Positions 32,524 to 41,934 are shown, counted from the first letter of the stretch. The stretch: 64,000 nucleotides of DNA from Luteimonas sp. MC1825 (GCF_014764385.1 NZ_CP061714.1:496001-560000); one strand, 5' to 3'. The notes: generated by a model not told the origin, from the letters alone. Numbers and translations are program-made.

Positions 32524-34179
32524 CTACAGGTTCTGGTAGTTCGGCCCCGCGCCGCCTTCCGGCGTTACCCAGGTGATGATCTCGTAGGGATCCTTGATGT
32601 CGCAGGTCTTGCAGTGCACGCAGTTGGCGGCGTTGATCTGCAGCCGCTTGCCGTGCGCGGCCTGCGCGTCCTCGACGATCTCGTATACGCCGGCCGGGCA
32701 GAAGCGCGTGCAGGGGTTGCCGTACTCCTCGGCGCAGCGCGTCACGCAGACTTCGGTGTCGTGCACCAGCAGGTGCACCGGCTGGTCCTCGTCATGCTCG
32801 GTGGCGGCAAAGTACACGCCGGCGAGCCGGTCGCGCGGCGCGAGGTCACGCTTCACGTAGTCGCGGTCCGGCTGCGCCTGGCCACCGAGCCTGTCCAGCG
32901 ATGACCAGTCGGGCGTGACCTTGAGCGTCCATGGGGTATGCCCGCCGAGCGCCGTTTCCAGCGCCGCATTGGCCAGTCCGAACCACAATCCCTTCTTGAA
33001 GCCGGGCTTGATGTTGCGCACCGCGCGCAGCTCGCGCATGGCGTCGGACTCGCGCAGCTTCGCGTCGTAGCCTTCCGCCGCCAGGTCGCCGGCGGCAAGG
33101 TGTTCGGCGGCGAGCATGCCGGAACGGATCGCCTGGTGGGTGCCCTTGATCTTGGGCACGTTGAGCAGGCCCGCGGTATCGCCGATCAGCAGCGCGCCGG
33201 GCATCTCCACCTTGGGCAGCGACTGCCACCCTCCGGTGACGATGGCGCGCGCGCCGGCGGACAGGATGGTGCCGCCCTCAAGCAGCGGCTTGACCGTGGG
33301 GTGGTTCTTCCACTGCTGGAACGCCTCCCACGGCCGGTATTCCGGGTCGCTGTAATCGAGGCCGCTGACGTAGCCCAGCGCCACCTGGTCGTTCTCGAGG
33401 TGGTAAAGGAAGCTGCCGCCATAGGTGTTGTTGTCCGCCGGCCAGCCGAGCGAATGCACGATCTTGCCGGGCGTCACGCGGCCCGCGGGCAGCTGCCACA
33501 GCTCCTTGATGCCGATCGAATACGCCTGCGGGTCGCTGTCGGCATCGAGCTCGAAACGCTTCACCAGGCGCTTGGTGAGGTGTCCGCGCGCACCTTCGGC
33601 GAGCACGGTGACCTTGGCATGGATGTCGATGCCGGCGGTGTAGCCCGCCTTCTCCGAGCCGTCGCGGGCGATGCCCATGTCGCCGATGCGCACGCCGGTG
33701 ACGCGGCCGTCGGCGGCGTGCAGCGTCTGCGCGGCGGAGAAACCCGGATAGATCTCCACGCCCAGTGCCTCGGCCTGCGGCGCCAGCCACGCGCACATCG
33801 CGCCGAGGCTGACGATGAAGTTGCCGTGGTTGCGCATGCCCGGCGGCACCATCGGGAACTTGCGGCCGCCGTCCTTCGTCAGGTACCAGAGCTCGTCCTC
33901 GCCGGCCGGTACGCACACCGGCGGCGGGTTGTCGCGCCAGCCCGGCAGCAGGGCATCGAGCGGACCCGGCTCGATCACCGCACCGGACAGGATGTGCGCG
34001 CCGATGGTGCTCGATTTCTCGATGACGCACACCGAGATGTCGGGGTTGAGCTGCTTCAGGCGGATCGCGAAGGCCAGGCCGGCGGGGCCGGCGCCCACCG
34101 TCACGACGTCGTATTCCATGACATCGCGCTCGGGCTCGGGCACGTCGACGGTGGTGGCAGGTTCGGCTGGCTGGTTCAT
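32524..34179 (-). CDS. Electron transfer flavoprotein-ubiquinone oxidoreductase
   Basis: 551 residues. N-terminal FAD-binding loop VVTVGAGPAGLAFAIRL, then SGAVIEPGPLDALLPGW, the quinone-binding and FAD region GDTAGLLNVPKIKGTHQAI, and a C-terminal 4Fe-4S domain with CTRFCPAGVYE and CVHCKTCDIKDP. It passes electrons from EtfAB (17.9-19.5 kb) into the quinone pool at the inner membrane. Start at 34179 gives the normal length. A much longer upstream reading through alkB is spurious. Confidence 0.95.
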   Translation of the reverse strand: MNQPAEPATTVDVPEPERDVMEYDVVTVGAGPAGLAFAIRLKQLNPDISVCVIEKSSTIGAHILSGAVIEPGPLDALLPGWRDNPPPVCVPAGEDELWYLTKDGGRKFPMVPPGMRNHGNFIVSLGAMCAWLAPQAEALGVEIYPGFSAAQTLHAADGRVTGVRIGDMGIARDGSEKAGYTAGIDIHAKVTVLAEGARGHLTKRLVKRFELDADSDPQAYSIGIKELWQLPAGRVTPGKIVHSLGWPADNNTYGGSFLYHLENDQVALGYVSGLDYSDPEYRPWEAFQQWKNHPTVKPLLEGGTILSAGARAIVTGGWQSLPKVEMPGALLIGDTAGLLNVPKIKGTHQAIRSGMLAAEHLAAGDLAAEGYDAKLRESDAMRELRAVRNIKPGFKKGLWFGLANAALETALGGHTPWTLKVTPDWSSLDRLGGQAQPDRDYVKRDLAPRDRLAGVYFAATEHDEDQPVHLLVHDTEVCVTRCAEEYGNPCTRFCPAGVYEIVEDAQAAHGKRLQINAANCVHCKTCDIKDPYEIITWVTPEGGAGPNYQNL

Positions 34180-34269
34180 GCGTGCGGCCCGTATTGCAGT
34201 GCGGTGATTGTCGCGGCTCGCGCGGTGCGCGGCAAACCGCCGTGGCGGTGAAGTGCTAGCGTGCGCGCC

Positions 34270-34878
34270 ATGGCGCTCATCCCGGTCACGCTCGAAGGAG
34301 CCGATCTCGCGTTTGCTCCGGCCTGGCTTGCGCAGGACGCAGCGGACGCGCTGTTCGCGCACCTGCAGGCCGAGGTGCCGTGGTCCGTGCATCGCATCCG
34401 CCTGTTCGGGCGCCTGGTCGATTCGCCGCGCCTGTCGTGCTGGATCGGCGACCCCGGTGCCGGCTACACCTATTCCGGCACGCGCTTCGAACCGCATCCG
34501 TGGCCACCGCTGCTGGCGGACCTGCGCGTGCGGGTGGCCGAAACCTGCGGCGAGGAGTTCAACAGCGTGCTCGCCAATCTCTACCGCGACGGCCGCGACA
34601 GCATGGGCTGGCACCGCGACGACGAGCCGGAACTCGGGCCGCGGCCGGTGATCGCATCGCTGAGCCTGGGGGCCACGCGGCGCTTCGTGCTGAAAGAGCG
34701 GGTTGGCGCCGGTTCGGCGGTCGCGCCGCGGAAGCGGGTGTTCGAGCTTGGCCACGGCAGCCTGCTGCGCATGGCCGGCGACACCCAGCGCCATTACCGC
34801 CATGCGCTGCCGCGCACCGCGCGCCCGGTGGGGCCGCGGATCAACCTGACATTCCGCAGGATCCGCTCAGCGCCTTGA
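34270..34878 (+). CDS. alkB: AlkB-family 2-oxoglutarate/Fe(II) dioxygenase (alkylated DNA repair)
   Basis: 202 residues, the size of the ALKBH2/3-like bacterial group. Iron ligands: WHRDDEPELG (His115, Asp117) and HYRHALP (His178); the 2-oxoglutarate-binding arginines are in INLTFRRI. NLYRDGRDSMGWH and SLSLGATRRF are typical of the family. It removes alkyl groups such as 1-methyladenine and 3-methylcytosine by oxidation. ATG at 34270 is preferred over a GTG at 34261. Its 3' end overlaps the opposing lipoprotein gene by 12 bases. Confidence 0.92.
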   Translation: MALIPVTLEGADLAFAPAWLAQDAADALFAHLQAEVPWSVHRIRLFGRLVDSPRLSCWIGDPGAGYTYSGTRFEPHPWPPLLADLRVRVAETCGEEFNSVLANLYRDGRDSMGWHRDDEPELGPRPVIASLSLGATRRFVLKERVGAGSAVAPRKRVFELGHGSLLRMAGDTQRHYRHALPRTARPVGPRINLTFRRIRSAP

Positions 34879-35532
34879 AGCGGATGCCGGCGGCGGTGCC
34901 GTGCGGGCATGCCCGGCACCGGTGGACAGCGTCCAGCCGGACACGTCGCGGCCAAGCGCCTCCAGCGCGGTGGTGAAGGTGGCGGCAACCGTCGCCACGT
35001 CGGTGCCCGCCGCAGGCTCCGCCACGGTGAAGGTGCGCGACGCCACGATGCCCTGCGAGCGCGCATGCAGCAGCTTGGCGTGCAGTTCGATGGTCGCCGC
35101 CGGCGTGGCGCGACCGGCGTAGTCGGCCTCGAAGCGGCGCAGGTCGAGCAGCAGGCGATAGTCGGGTGCCACGCCGCTGCCGCGGCGGGACACGCCGGCG
35201 ATGTGTCCGGAGTCTTCCAGCGTGCGCAGCACCACCTCTTCGACCATGTCGGTCGGCGAGCGCGCCCAGCTGGCACCCGAATACACCTGCAGCTCGCCGG
35301 GAGACGGGCGCACCGCGATGCGGAAGGTGTCGACGGTGCGCGCGGCGCTCGGCGGATTGATGGCGAGCTGCCAGTCGACGCGCGGCCACGCGGGGTCGGC
35401 GGCCACGCGCGGGTCGGGCGCGTAGATCGCCGCGCGCTCGCGCTCGCCGGCGCCGCCCAGGATCGAACAGGCGCCGAGCGCCAGTGCGGTGGCCGCGACG
35501 GCCATGCGTGCGAGTGCGGTCATGGGTTTCAT
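34867..35532 (-). CDS. ABC-type transport auxiliary lipoprotein (PqiC-like) of the Mla-like operon
   Basis: 221 residues. Signal peptide with lipobox LALGACS, then the ABC_trans_aux fold pattern: VDWQLAINPPSAARTVDTFRIAV, LQVYSGASWARSPTDMVEEVVLRTLEDSG, YRLLLDLRRFEADY. These lipoproteins act at the outer membrane with MlaD/PqiB-type proteins. Start overlaps the mlaD stop (ATGA) and Met4 is an alternative. Last gene of the operon; its 3' end overlaps alkB. Confidence 0.87.
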   Translation of the reverse strand: MKPMTALARMAVAATALALGACSILGGAGERERAAIYAPDPRVAADPAWPRVDWQLAINPPSAARTVDTFRIAVRPSPGELQVYSGASWARSPTDMVEEVVLRTLEDSGHIAGVSRRGSGVAPDYRLLLDLRRFEADYAGRATPAATIELHAKLLHARSQGIVASRTFTVAEPAAGTDVATVAATFTTALEALGRDVSGWTLSTGAGHARTAPPPASASRR

Positions 35533-36455
35533 TCGGGTTCGAACTCCTTCGGCGCGTCACGGCCGAGCAGGTAGCGCGCGGGATTGGAATCGAAGCGGTC
35601 GCCGATGCGGCGCAGGTCGCGCACCAGCGAACGCAGCTCCGACAGCGTCGGGCCGAGCTGTGCCAGACCGTCGTTGGCGAAGCTGTTGATGGCGTTGCGG
35701 TTCTCGCCAAGGATCAGGTCGGCGCTGTTGGCGGCGGAATCCATCTTGGCCAGCGTTGATTCCAGGTCCGCCACCAGCCCGGGCAGCTTGGCCACGAACT
35801 CGCGCTCGAGCCCCGTCATCGCGCGGTTGGAGGTTTCCACCACGTCCACCAGGTTCTCGCTGGCCAGGCGTGCGTTGACGATCAGCGCGGCCAGGTCCTC
35901 GCGCTGGCCGGCGACCGCGCCCGTCATGCCTTCGATGTTCTCCAGCGTGCGCGCGATGCGTTCGACGTTTTCCTCGCTGAGCACCAGGTCGAGGCGCGCG
36001 ACCAGGCGGTTGGCGGTGTCGGCGATGTTCTGCAGCGCCGAGGCTTCGGTGAGGATCACCGGGATCGCGCCGTTCTCGCGCGCCTCCAGGTGCGGCGCGT
36101 CCGGGCTGCCGCCGGTGAGCTGGATGAAGGTCGAGCCGGTCAGCCCCGTCACCGAGAGCTTGGCGCGGGTGTCGATCTTGACCGGTACGCCGGCCTCCAC
36201 CCGGATCCGCGCCACCACGCGCCGCGGATCCTGCGGCGCCAGCGACAGCGCGTCCAGCGTGCCCACCGCGATGCCGTTGTACTGCACCACGCTGCCTTCA
36301 AGCAGGCCGGTGACCGGCTCGTTGAACACCACGTGGTAGCTCCGCCAGTTGCGGTCGGTGGAGAACTTGGCGGCCCACAGACCGAACACCAGCAACGCGA
36401 GCGCCGCGGCCAGGGTGAAGGCGCCGATCAGCACGTAGTTGGCCTTGGTTTCCAT
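35529..36455 (-). CDS. mlaD: MlaD-like MCE-domain protein
   Basis: 308 residues: a short cytoplasmic N-terminus, one membrane helix (YVLIGAFTLAAALALLVFGLW), an MCE domain (VFNEPVTGLLEGSVVQYNGIAVG, then KLSVTGLTGSTFIQLTGG) and a long alpha-helical region with repeated coiled-coil-like segments to the C-terminus. Longer than E. coli MlaD (about 183 residues), because of the helical tail. Anchored in the inner membrane with a periplasmic ring that carries lipids. Preceded by mlaF (2-base gap) and overlapping the lipoprotein gene. Confidence 0.9.
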   Translation of the reverse strand: METKANYVLIGAFTLAAALALLVFGLWAAKFSTDRNWRSYHVVFNEPVTGLLEGSVVQYNGIAVGTLDALSLAPQDPRRVVARIRVEAGVPVKIDTRAKLSVTGLTGSTFIQLTGGSPDAPHLEARENGAIPVILTEASALQNIADTANRLVARLDLVLSEENVERIARTLENIEGMTGAVAGQREDLAALIVNARLASENLVDVVETSNRAMTGLEREFVAKLPGLVADLESTLAKMDSAANSADLILGENRNAINSFANDGLAQLGPTLSELRSLVRDLRRIGDRFDSNPARYLLGRDAPKEFEPE

Positions 36456-36457
36456 CG

Positions 36458-37252
36458 TCAAGTGTCCTCGGCGGCGCGCTGTGTCGCCCGTTGTGCCGCG
36501 CGACCACGCGGACCATTGAAATATTCCTGCACCCAGGGGTGCTCGAGGCGCTCGATCTCCGCCAGTGGCCCCACGGCCACCACCTTGCGGTCGGCCAGCA
36601 CGGCTACGCGGTCGCAGACAGCGTACAGGGTGTCCAGGTCGTGGGTGATGAGGAACACCGTGAGCCCCAGTGCCTGCTGCAGGGTGCGGGTGAGGTGGTC
36701 GAAGGCCGACGCGCCGATCGGATCCAGGCCGGCCGTGGGCTCGTCCAGGAACAGCAGTGGCGGGTCCAGCGCCAGCGCGCGCGCAAGGCCGGCGCGCTTG
36801 CGCATGCCGCCGGAGAGCTGCGACGGCAGCTTGGCGAGTGCGTCCGCCGGCAGCCCGGCCAGCTTGATCTTGAGCAGCGCGAGCTCGTAGCGCAGCGAGT
36901 CGTCCAGCGCCGGATAGTGCTCCAGCAGCGGCACTTCGACGTTCTCGCCCACGGTGAGCGACGAGAACAGGGCGCCGTCCTGGAACAGCACGCCGGTGCG
37001 CCGCTCGACATAGGTGCGGTCGGCGGGATCGTCGGACGCGCTGTCGACGCCCATCACCTCGATGGTGCCGGCATCGGGCTTGCGCAGGCCGATGATCGAG
37101 CGCATCAGCACCGACTTGCCGCTGCCCGAGCCACCCACCACGCCGAGGATCTCGCCGCGGCGCACGTCGAGGTCGAGGTCCTCGTGCACCACCTGCTCGC
37201 CGAAGCGGGTGCACAGCCCGCGGACGCGGATGATCGGCTCGTCGTTGCTCAC
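36458..37252 (-). CDS. mlaF: MlaF-like ABC transporter ATPase
   Basis: 264 residues with Walker A GGSGSGKSV, signature QLSGGMRKRAGLARALA, Walker B LLFLDEPTAGLDP and the H-loop LITHDLDTLYAVCD; VLFQDGALFSSLTVGENV is typical of the MlaF family. Starts at a GTG whose last bases overlap the mlaE stop (GTGA). Drives lipid transport with MlaE and MlaD. Confidence 0.93.
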   Translation of the reverse strand: MSNDEPIIRVRGLCTRFGEQVVHEDLDLDVRRGEILGVVGGSGSGKSVLMRSIIGLRKPDAGTIEVMGVDSASDDPADRTYVERRTGVLFQDGALFSSLTVGENVEVPLLEHYPALDDSLRYELALLKIKLAGLPADALAKLPSQLSGGMRKRAGLARALALDPPLLFLDEPTAGLDPIGASAFDHLTRTLQQALGLTVFLITHDLDTLYAVCDRVAVLADRKVVAVGPLAEIERLEHPWVQEYFNGPRGRAAQRATQRAAEDT

Positions 37253-38367
37253 CAGCCCACCTGCATGTACCAGATCGCGGCCAGCGCGTCGAAGATGATC
37301 ACCAGCGAGATCGTCTGCACCACGCTGGACGTGGTGCGCTCGCCGACCGACTGCGCGGTGCCCTTGACCTGCAGCCCCTCCAGGCAGCCGATCAGGCCGA
37401 TCACCATCGCGAACAGCGGCGCCTTGGACATGCCGACCAGGAAGTGCCGGATCTCCATCTGGTCGTGCATCCGCGCCAGGTACGCCTGTGGCGGGATGCC
37501 GAGCTCGAACGCGCCCACCGCCATGCCCCCCAGCAGGCCCGACACCATGGCGATGAAGGTCAGCAGCGGCAGCATCACCAGCAGCGCCAGCAGCCGCGGG
37601 ATGACCAGCACGTCGACCGGATCCAGGCCCAGGGTGCGCATCGCGTCGATCTCCTCGCGGCTCACCATCGCGCCGATCTGCGCGGTGAACGCGCTGGCGG
37701 TGCGGCCGGCCAGCAGGATCGAGGTCAGCAGCACGCCGAACTCGCGCAGGAAGGCGATCGACACCAGCTCCACGACGAAGATGGTGGCGCCGAAGTCGAC
37801 CAGGATGTTGGCGCCGAGGAAGGCGATCACCGCGCCGACCAGGAACGACAGCAGGATCACCAGCGGCACCGCGTCCAGCCCGACCTGCTCCATGTGGAAC
37901 ACGGTGGCGGTGCCGCGGAACCGGCGCGGTTCCTTCACCATGCGCAGCATCTTGACGAGGTTCTCGCCGAGGAAGCTCACCAGCGCGACGGTCTCGTTCC
38001 AGTTGTCCTTGACCGCGAAGCCCAGACGCCCGAGCGCCGCGGCGAAGCCGTACTCGCGGCGCTTGCGCGGCCGGTCGTCCACCACGTCCTCGATCGCCGC
38101 CACCAGCGCGTGGTGGTCCTCGTGGAATTCGAGGGACTCGAGCCCGAGGTCGCGGGAACGCGCGAAGCGCATCAGCTGCAGCACGCCGATGGTGTCGAGA
38201 CGCTCCACGCCTCGCGCGTCGATGCCGGCAATGCCGTCGGGCGCGGCGCGCAGCGCGGCGGTGAAGACCTCGGCGTTGCGCAGCGTCCAGCGCCCGACCA
38301 GCCGCCAGCGCCCGGCGTCGTCCGGGTCGGGGGCCATGCTGGGCGCGGTGGTGGCGGGGACTGGCAT
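37249..38367 (-). CDS. mlaE: MlaE-like permease with N-terminal STAS domain
   Basis: 372 residues. The first 100 or so look like a STAS domain (WRLVGRWTLRN, GIDARGVERLDTIGVLQLMR), the fold of separate MlaB proteins. The permease domain follows (about 130-372), with FRGTATVFHMEQVGLDAVPL, FLREFGVLLTSILLAGRTASAF and AMRTLGLDPVDVLVIPR and about five membrane helices. The operon is mlaE-mlaF-mlaD-lipoprotein with no separate mlaB or mlaC. It probably shuttles phospholipids between membranes to keep outer-membrane asymmetry. Divergent from thrE. Confidence 0.9.
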   Translation of the reverse strand: MPVPATTAPSMAPDPDDAGRWRLVGRWTLRNAEVFTAALRAAPDGIAGIDARGVERLDTIGVLQLMRFARSRDLGLESLEFHEDHHALVAAIEDVVDDRPRKRREYGFAAALGRLGFAVKDNWNETVALVSFLGENLVKMLRMVKEPRRFRGTATVFHMEQVGLDAVPLVILLSFLVGAVIAFLGANILVDFGATIFVVELVSIAFLREFGVLLTSILLAGRTASAFTAQIGAMVSREEIDAMRTLGLDPVDVLVIPRLLALLVMLPLLTFIAMVSGLLGGMAVGAFELGIPPQAYLARMHDQMEIRHFLVGMSKAPLFAMVIGLIGCLEGLQVKGTAQSVGERTTSSVVQTISLVIIFDALAAIWYMQVGW

Positions 38368-38415
38368 CGTGCGTGGGCGGGTCGTCGCGAAGTTGCACGG
38401 AGGATACCGAACACC

Positions 38416-38442
38416 GTGAAGGCGGCGCATGCGATCCTTCAC
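38416..38442. promoter_or_regulatory. Inverted repeat in the mlaE-thrE divergent region
   Basis: GTGAAGG and CCTTCAC (7 bp, perfect) separated by 13 bases, ending 3 bases before the thrE start. It could be an operator or an RNA hairpin that hides the thrE start region. No partner protein is evident. Confidence 0.35.
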
Positions 38443-38445
38443 GCC

Positions 38446-39690
38446 ATGTCGCGACCGTTCCCCCAACAGGCCTACGCCGCCCGTATCGCCTTCATGGTCG
38501 AACTGGCCGAACACCTGCACGCCTATGGCACCACCTCGCCACGCCTGGAAGGCGCGCTGGTGCAGGTGGCGGAGCGCCTCGGGCTGGAATGCGAGCCCTC
38601 GGCCAGCCCCACCGCGATGGTGCTGTCGTTCAGCGATCCGATGCGGCCACCGGGCGACAGCGACACCACGCGCGTGATCCGCATGCCGCCCGGCGAGACC
38701 GACCTGTCGCGGCTGTGCGACGTCGACCGCATCGCGGAGGAGGTCCTCGCGGGCGACATCGACGTGGCTGCCGGCCATGCCGCGCTGCGCGCGCTCGACC
38801 GTCCGGCCGGCAAGCGCGGCAACGCCCTGCAGGTCCTTGGATTCAGCCTCGCCGCGGCCGGCGTGGCCGGACTGCTGCGCCTGCCGTGGCTCGAGATCGC
38901 GCTCACGGCAGCGATCGGGCTGGTGATCGGCATGCTGCACAAGGCCGCGCGCACCCGCCCGCGCCTGCGCGAAGCCGGTGATGCGGTCAGTGCCATGGTC
39001 GCCGCTGCGATCACCATCCTGGTGGCCGCCTGGGTGGTGCCGCTCAACCTCAACACCGTGATCATCTCGGCATTGATCGTGCTCATGCCCGGGTTGGCGC
39101 TGACCAATGCGATCAACGAACTGACCAGCCAGCACCTGATGTCGGGCACCGCGCGATTCGCCGGCGCGGTGGCGACCATGATCATGCTCACCGTGGGCAC
39201 GATGATCGCGCTTGGCGCGGCGGAGCTGGTCGGGATCGAGCCGCAGGTGCGCGCGTGGCGGCCGCAGCCCGACTGGGTGGAGTGGTGCGCGCTCGCCCTG
39301 GCGTCGTTCGCGTTCGCGGTGCTGTTCCGCGCCAAGCCGCGCGATTACTGGCTGGTGATGGTGTCGGCGGTGGGCGCGTACCTGGTGTCGCGGCTGGCGG
39401 GTGGCGCTTGGGGCAGCGAGGTCGGGATCTTCCTGGCCGCCCTGCTGGTCACCGTGGCCGGCAACGGCTACGCGCGCTGGGCCAAGCGCCCGGGCGCGGT
39501 GGTGCGCGTGCCGGGCATCATCCTGATGGTCCCCGGAAGCTCCAGCGTGCGCACGCTGATGACCTCGATCCAGCAGCAGGACCTGGTGGCCGGCCAGGAC
39601 GCGGCACTCGCCGTGGTCAACATCCTGCTGGCGATCGTCGCCGGCCTGATCTTCGGCAACCTGGCGTTGCCGGCGCGTCGCAACCTGTAG
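38446..39690 (+). CDS. Threonine/serine exporter, ThrE family
   Basis: 414 residues. N-terminal cytosolic domain with ERLGLECEPSASPTAMVLSF and LCDVDRIAEEVLAGDIDVAAG, then about ten helices: the DUF1212 (ThrE) part followed by the C-terminal ThrE_2 part (AVVRVPGIILMVPGSSSVRTL). Both halves are fused in one chain, as in Corynebacterium ThrE. Predicted proton-motive-force-driven threonine/serine export. ATG at 38446 has a weak ribosome site; an in-frame GTG at 38416 would add ten residues. Confidence 0.85.
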   Translation: MSRPFPQQAYAARIAFMVELAEHLHAYGTTSPRLEGALVQVAERLGLECEPSASPTAMVLSFSDPMRPPGDSDTTRVIRMPPGETDLSRLCDVDRIAEEVLAGDIDVAAGHAALRALDRPAGKRGNALQVLGFSLAAAGVAGLLRLPWLEIALTAAIGLVIGMLHKAARTRPRLREAGDAVSAMVAAAITILVAAWVVPLNLNTVIISALIVLMPGLALTNAINELTSQHLMSGTARFAGAVATMIMLTVGTMIALGAAELVGIEPQVRAWRPQPDWVEWCALALASFAFAVLFRAKPRDYWLVMVSAVGAYLVSRLAGGAWGSEVGIFLAALLVTVAGNGYARWAKRPGAVVRVPGIILMVPGSSSVRTLMTSIQQQDLVAGQDAALAVVNILLAIVAGLIFGNLALPARRNL

Positions 39691-39695
39691 CCGGC

Positions 39696-39717
39696 CTTCC
39701 CCCGCGTGCGGGGGAAG
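39696..39717. terminator. Perfect 10-bp hairpin between convergent thrE and hns
   Basis: CTTCCCCCGC-GT-GCGGGGGAAG, starting six bases after the thrE stop. There is no T-run, so a strictly intrinsic terminator is not certain; it may be a transcript-end-stabilising hairpin or a dispersed intergenic palindrome. Confidence 0.6.
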
Positions 39718-39756
39718 ATGCCCGAAGGGCAGGTCGCGGCAATCCCGCGTGGACGC

Positions 39757-40143
39757 TTACTCGCTGGCGATCAGGAACTCTTCGGCCGACTTGCCGGCGG
39801 CCAGCTGCGCGGCCAGCCAGCGCGGCTTCATGCCGCGGCCGGTCCAGGTTTCCGCCGGGTTTTCCGGGTTACGGTACTTCGGCGCGACCTTGCCGAGGGT
39901 GCGGCCGGCCTTGGCGGGCTTGGCGGCCTTGCCGGTCTTGCGCGTGGCCGCGGGCGCCGCGCCGGCCGCGCCGGTGCCGAACAGCTCCGCGATGGTGTAG
40001 CCCTCGGCGGCCGCGGCGGCCTTGAGCCTGGCGCGCACCGTGGTGATCGGCTTGCGCTTCTTCAGCGTGGTCTTGCGCGCCTTCGCCTTGTTGATGAGGG
40101 TGTCCAGTTCCTTCGCGGACAGGTTCTGCAGGTCGATTGCCAT
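39757..40143 (-). CDS. H-NS family nucleoid-associated protein
   Basis: 128 residues. Helical N-terminal oligomerisation part (LSAKELDTLINKAKARKTTLKKRK), a basic Ala/Lys linker and the C-terminal H-NS DNA-binding domain: KYRNPENPAETWTGRGMKPRW with the TWTGRG minor-groove motif. Binds AT-rich DNA and silences acquired genes. Start at 40143 (MAIDLQNLS) excludes a 13-residue upstream reading. Downstream of proS on the same strand. Confidence 0.92.
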   Translation of the reverse strand: MAIDLQNLSAKELDTLINKAKARKTTLKKRKPITTVRARLKAAAAAEGYTIAELFGTGAAGAAPAATRKTGKAAKPAKAGRTLGKVAPKYRNPENPAETWTGRGMKPRWLAAQLAAGKSAEEFLIASE

Positions 40144-40200
40144 CGTGTGCTCCGGTTGTAATGCAGGGGGAGGGCGGCGCATTGCCGGCCCGGTTTCATT

Positions 40201-41934
40201 TCAATGCGGGCGCGCGGCCACGCGTGCGAACAGCGCCTCGCGATCGAGGCTCTCGGCCTCGGCGGCTGTGCGCGCGCGGTATTCGAACGTGCCGGATTCC
40301 AGCCCGCGCGCCGAGACCACCACGCGATGCGGGATGCCGAGCAGCTCCATGTCGGCGAACATCGGGCCCGGACGCAGGCCGCGGTCGTCGAGCACCACGT
40401 CGACGCCGGCCGCGGCCAGGTCGTCATGCAGCGCGGTCGCAGCGGCCAGCACGGCGGGATCGTTCTTCGGATTGATCACGCACACCGCGACCGCCCACGG
40501 CGCCATCGCCTCGGGCCAGATGATCCCGGCGGCGTCGTGGTTCTGCTCGATGGCGGCGGCGACGATGCGCGACACGCCGATGCCGTAGCAGCCCATCATC
40601 GGCACCACGGCCTTGCCGGTGTCGTCGAGCACCTTGCAGTCCATGGCGCGCGCGTAGGTGTCGCCGAGCTGGAAGATGTGGCCGACCTCGATGCCGCGCA
40701 CGATGCGCAGCACGCCGCCGTCCTCGGCGCGATCGCCGTCGACCACGCTGCGCACGTCGGCGACCGTGTCCGGCTCCGGCAGGTCGCGGCCCCAGTTCAC
40801 GCCGGCGAGGTGCTCGCCGGGGCGGTTGGCACCGACCACGAAGTCGGCCATCGCCGCGACGTCGCGGTCGGCGACCACGCGCACCGGGCGCGCCGGCGCC
40901 ACCGGGCCGAGGAAGCCGGGCTCGCAGCCAAGGTGCTCGAGGATCTCGGCTTCGGTGGCCAGGCGGTATGCGCCCAGGCCGGGCACCTTGCCCAGCTTCA
41001 CTTCGTTGGCGTCGTGGTCGCCGCGCACCAGCACCAGCACGAACTGCGGCTGCCCGTCGGCGTCGTGGCCCATCACGGCCACCGACTTCACCGTGCGCTG
41101 CAGGGCGATGCCCATCAGCGTAGCGACGTCGGCGCAGGTCTTCTGCACGGGCGTTGCGATCGCGTGCATGTCTTCGGACGCGGCCGCGCGCGGCGCAGGA
41201 TCCGCGGCGCGCGCGGCCTCGACGTTGGCGGCGTAGCCGGCCGCGTCATTGCTGCCGGTGTCCGACCAGGCGATCGCGTCCTCGCCGGACTCGGCAAGCA
41301 CGTGGAACTCCTGCGAGGCGTCGCCGCCGATTGCGCCGGAGTCCGCCAGCACGGCGCGGAAGCGCAGGCCCAGGCGGCTGAAGATGCGGGTGTAGGCGGC
41401 ATGCATGCGCGCGTACGAATGCGCCATGCCCTCGGCGTCGATGTCGAACGAATAGGCGTCCTTCATCAGGAACTCGCGCGCGCGCATCACGCCGAAACGC
41501 GGACGGATCTCGTCGCGGAACTTGGCCTGCACCTGGTAGAAGGTGACCGGCAGCTGCTTGTAGCTCGCCAGCTCCTGGCGCGCGAAGTCGGTGATGACCT
41601 CCTCGTGCGTGGGCCCGTAGGCGTACTCGGCGTCCTTGCGGTCGCGGATCTTCAGCAGCTGGCCGCCGAACTTTTCCCAGCGCCCGGTTTCCTCCCACAA
41701 TTCGCGCGGCTGGATCGACGGCATCAGCATTTCCAGCGCGCCGGCGGCGTCCATTTCCTCGCGCACCACCGCTTCCACGCGGCGCAGCACGCGCAGGCCG
41801 AGCGGCGACCAGGTGTAGATGCCGGCGGCGAGCTTGCGGATCATTCCCGCCTTGAGCATCAGCTTGTGGCTGACCAGCTCGGCTTCGGCCGGGGTTTCCT
41901 TTTCGGTGCGGAGATGGAACTGCGACAGGCGCAT
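40201..41934 (-). CDS. proS: Prolyl-tRNA synthetase
   Basis: 577 residues, bacterial-type ProRS. N-terminal [15 protein letters not shown], class II motif 2 region ([21 protein letters not shown]), the inserted editing domain between motifs 2 and 3 (about 225-410, with [16 protein letters not shown]), motif 3 ([17 protein letters not shown]) and the anticodon-binding domain. The editing insert clears Ala-tRNA(Pro). Full length. Confidence 0.97.
   Translation of the reverse strand: MRLSQFHLRTEKETPAEAELVSHKLMLKAGMIRKLAAGIYTWSPLGLRVLRRVEAVVREEMDAAGALEMLMPSIQPRELWEETGRWEKFGGQLLKIRDRKDAEYAYGPTHEEVITDFARQELASYKQLPVTFYQVQAKFRDEIRPRFGVMRAREFLMKDAYSFDIDAEGMAHSYARMHAAYTRIFSRLGLRFRAVLADSGAIGGDASQEFHVLAESGEDAIAWSDTGSNDAAGYAANVEAARAADPAPRAAASEDMHAIATPVQKTCADVATLMGIALQRTVKSVAVMGHDADGQPQFVLVLVRGDHDANEVKLGKVPGLGAYRLATEAEILEHLGCEPGFLGPVAPARPVRVVADRDVAAMADFVVGANRPGEHLAGVNWGRDLPEPDTVADVRSVVDGDRAEDGGVLRIVRGIEVGHIFQLGDTYARAMDCKVLDDTGKAVVPMMGCYGIGVSRIVAAAIEQNHDAAGIIWPEAMAPWAVAVCVINPKNDPAVLAAATALHDDLAAAGVDVVLDDRGLRPGPMFADMELLGIPHRVVVSARGLESGTFEYRARTAAEAESLDREALFARVAARPH

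Noticed and set aside
34180-34803. Upstream extension of the ETF-quinone oxidoreductase gene
   Set aside because: It is antisense to alkB, which has clear catalytic motifs, and the standard enzyme starts at 34179.
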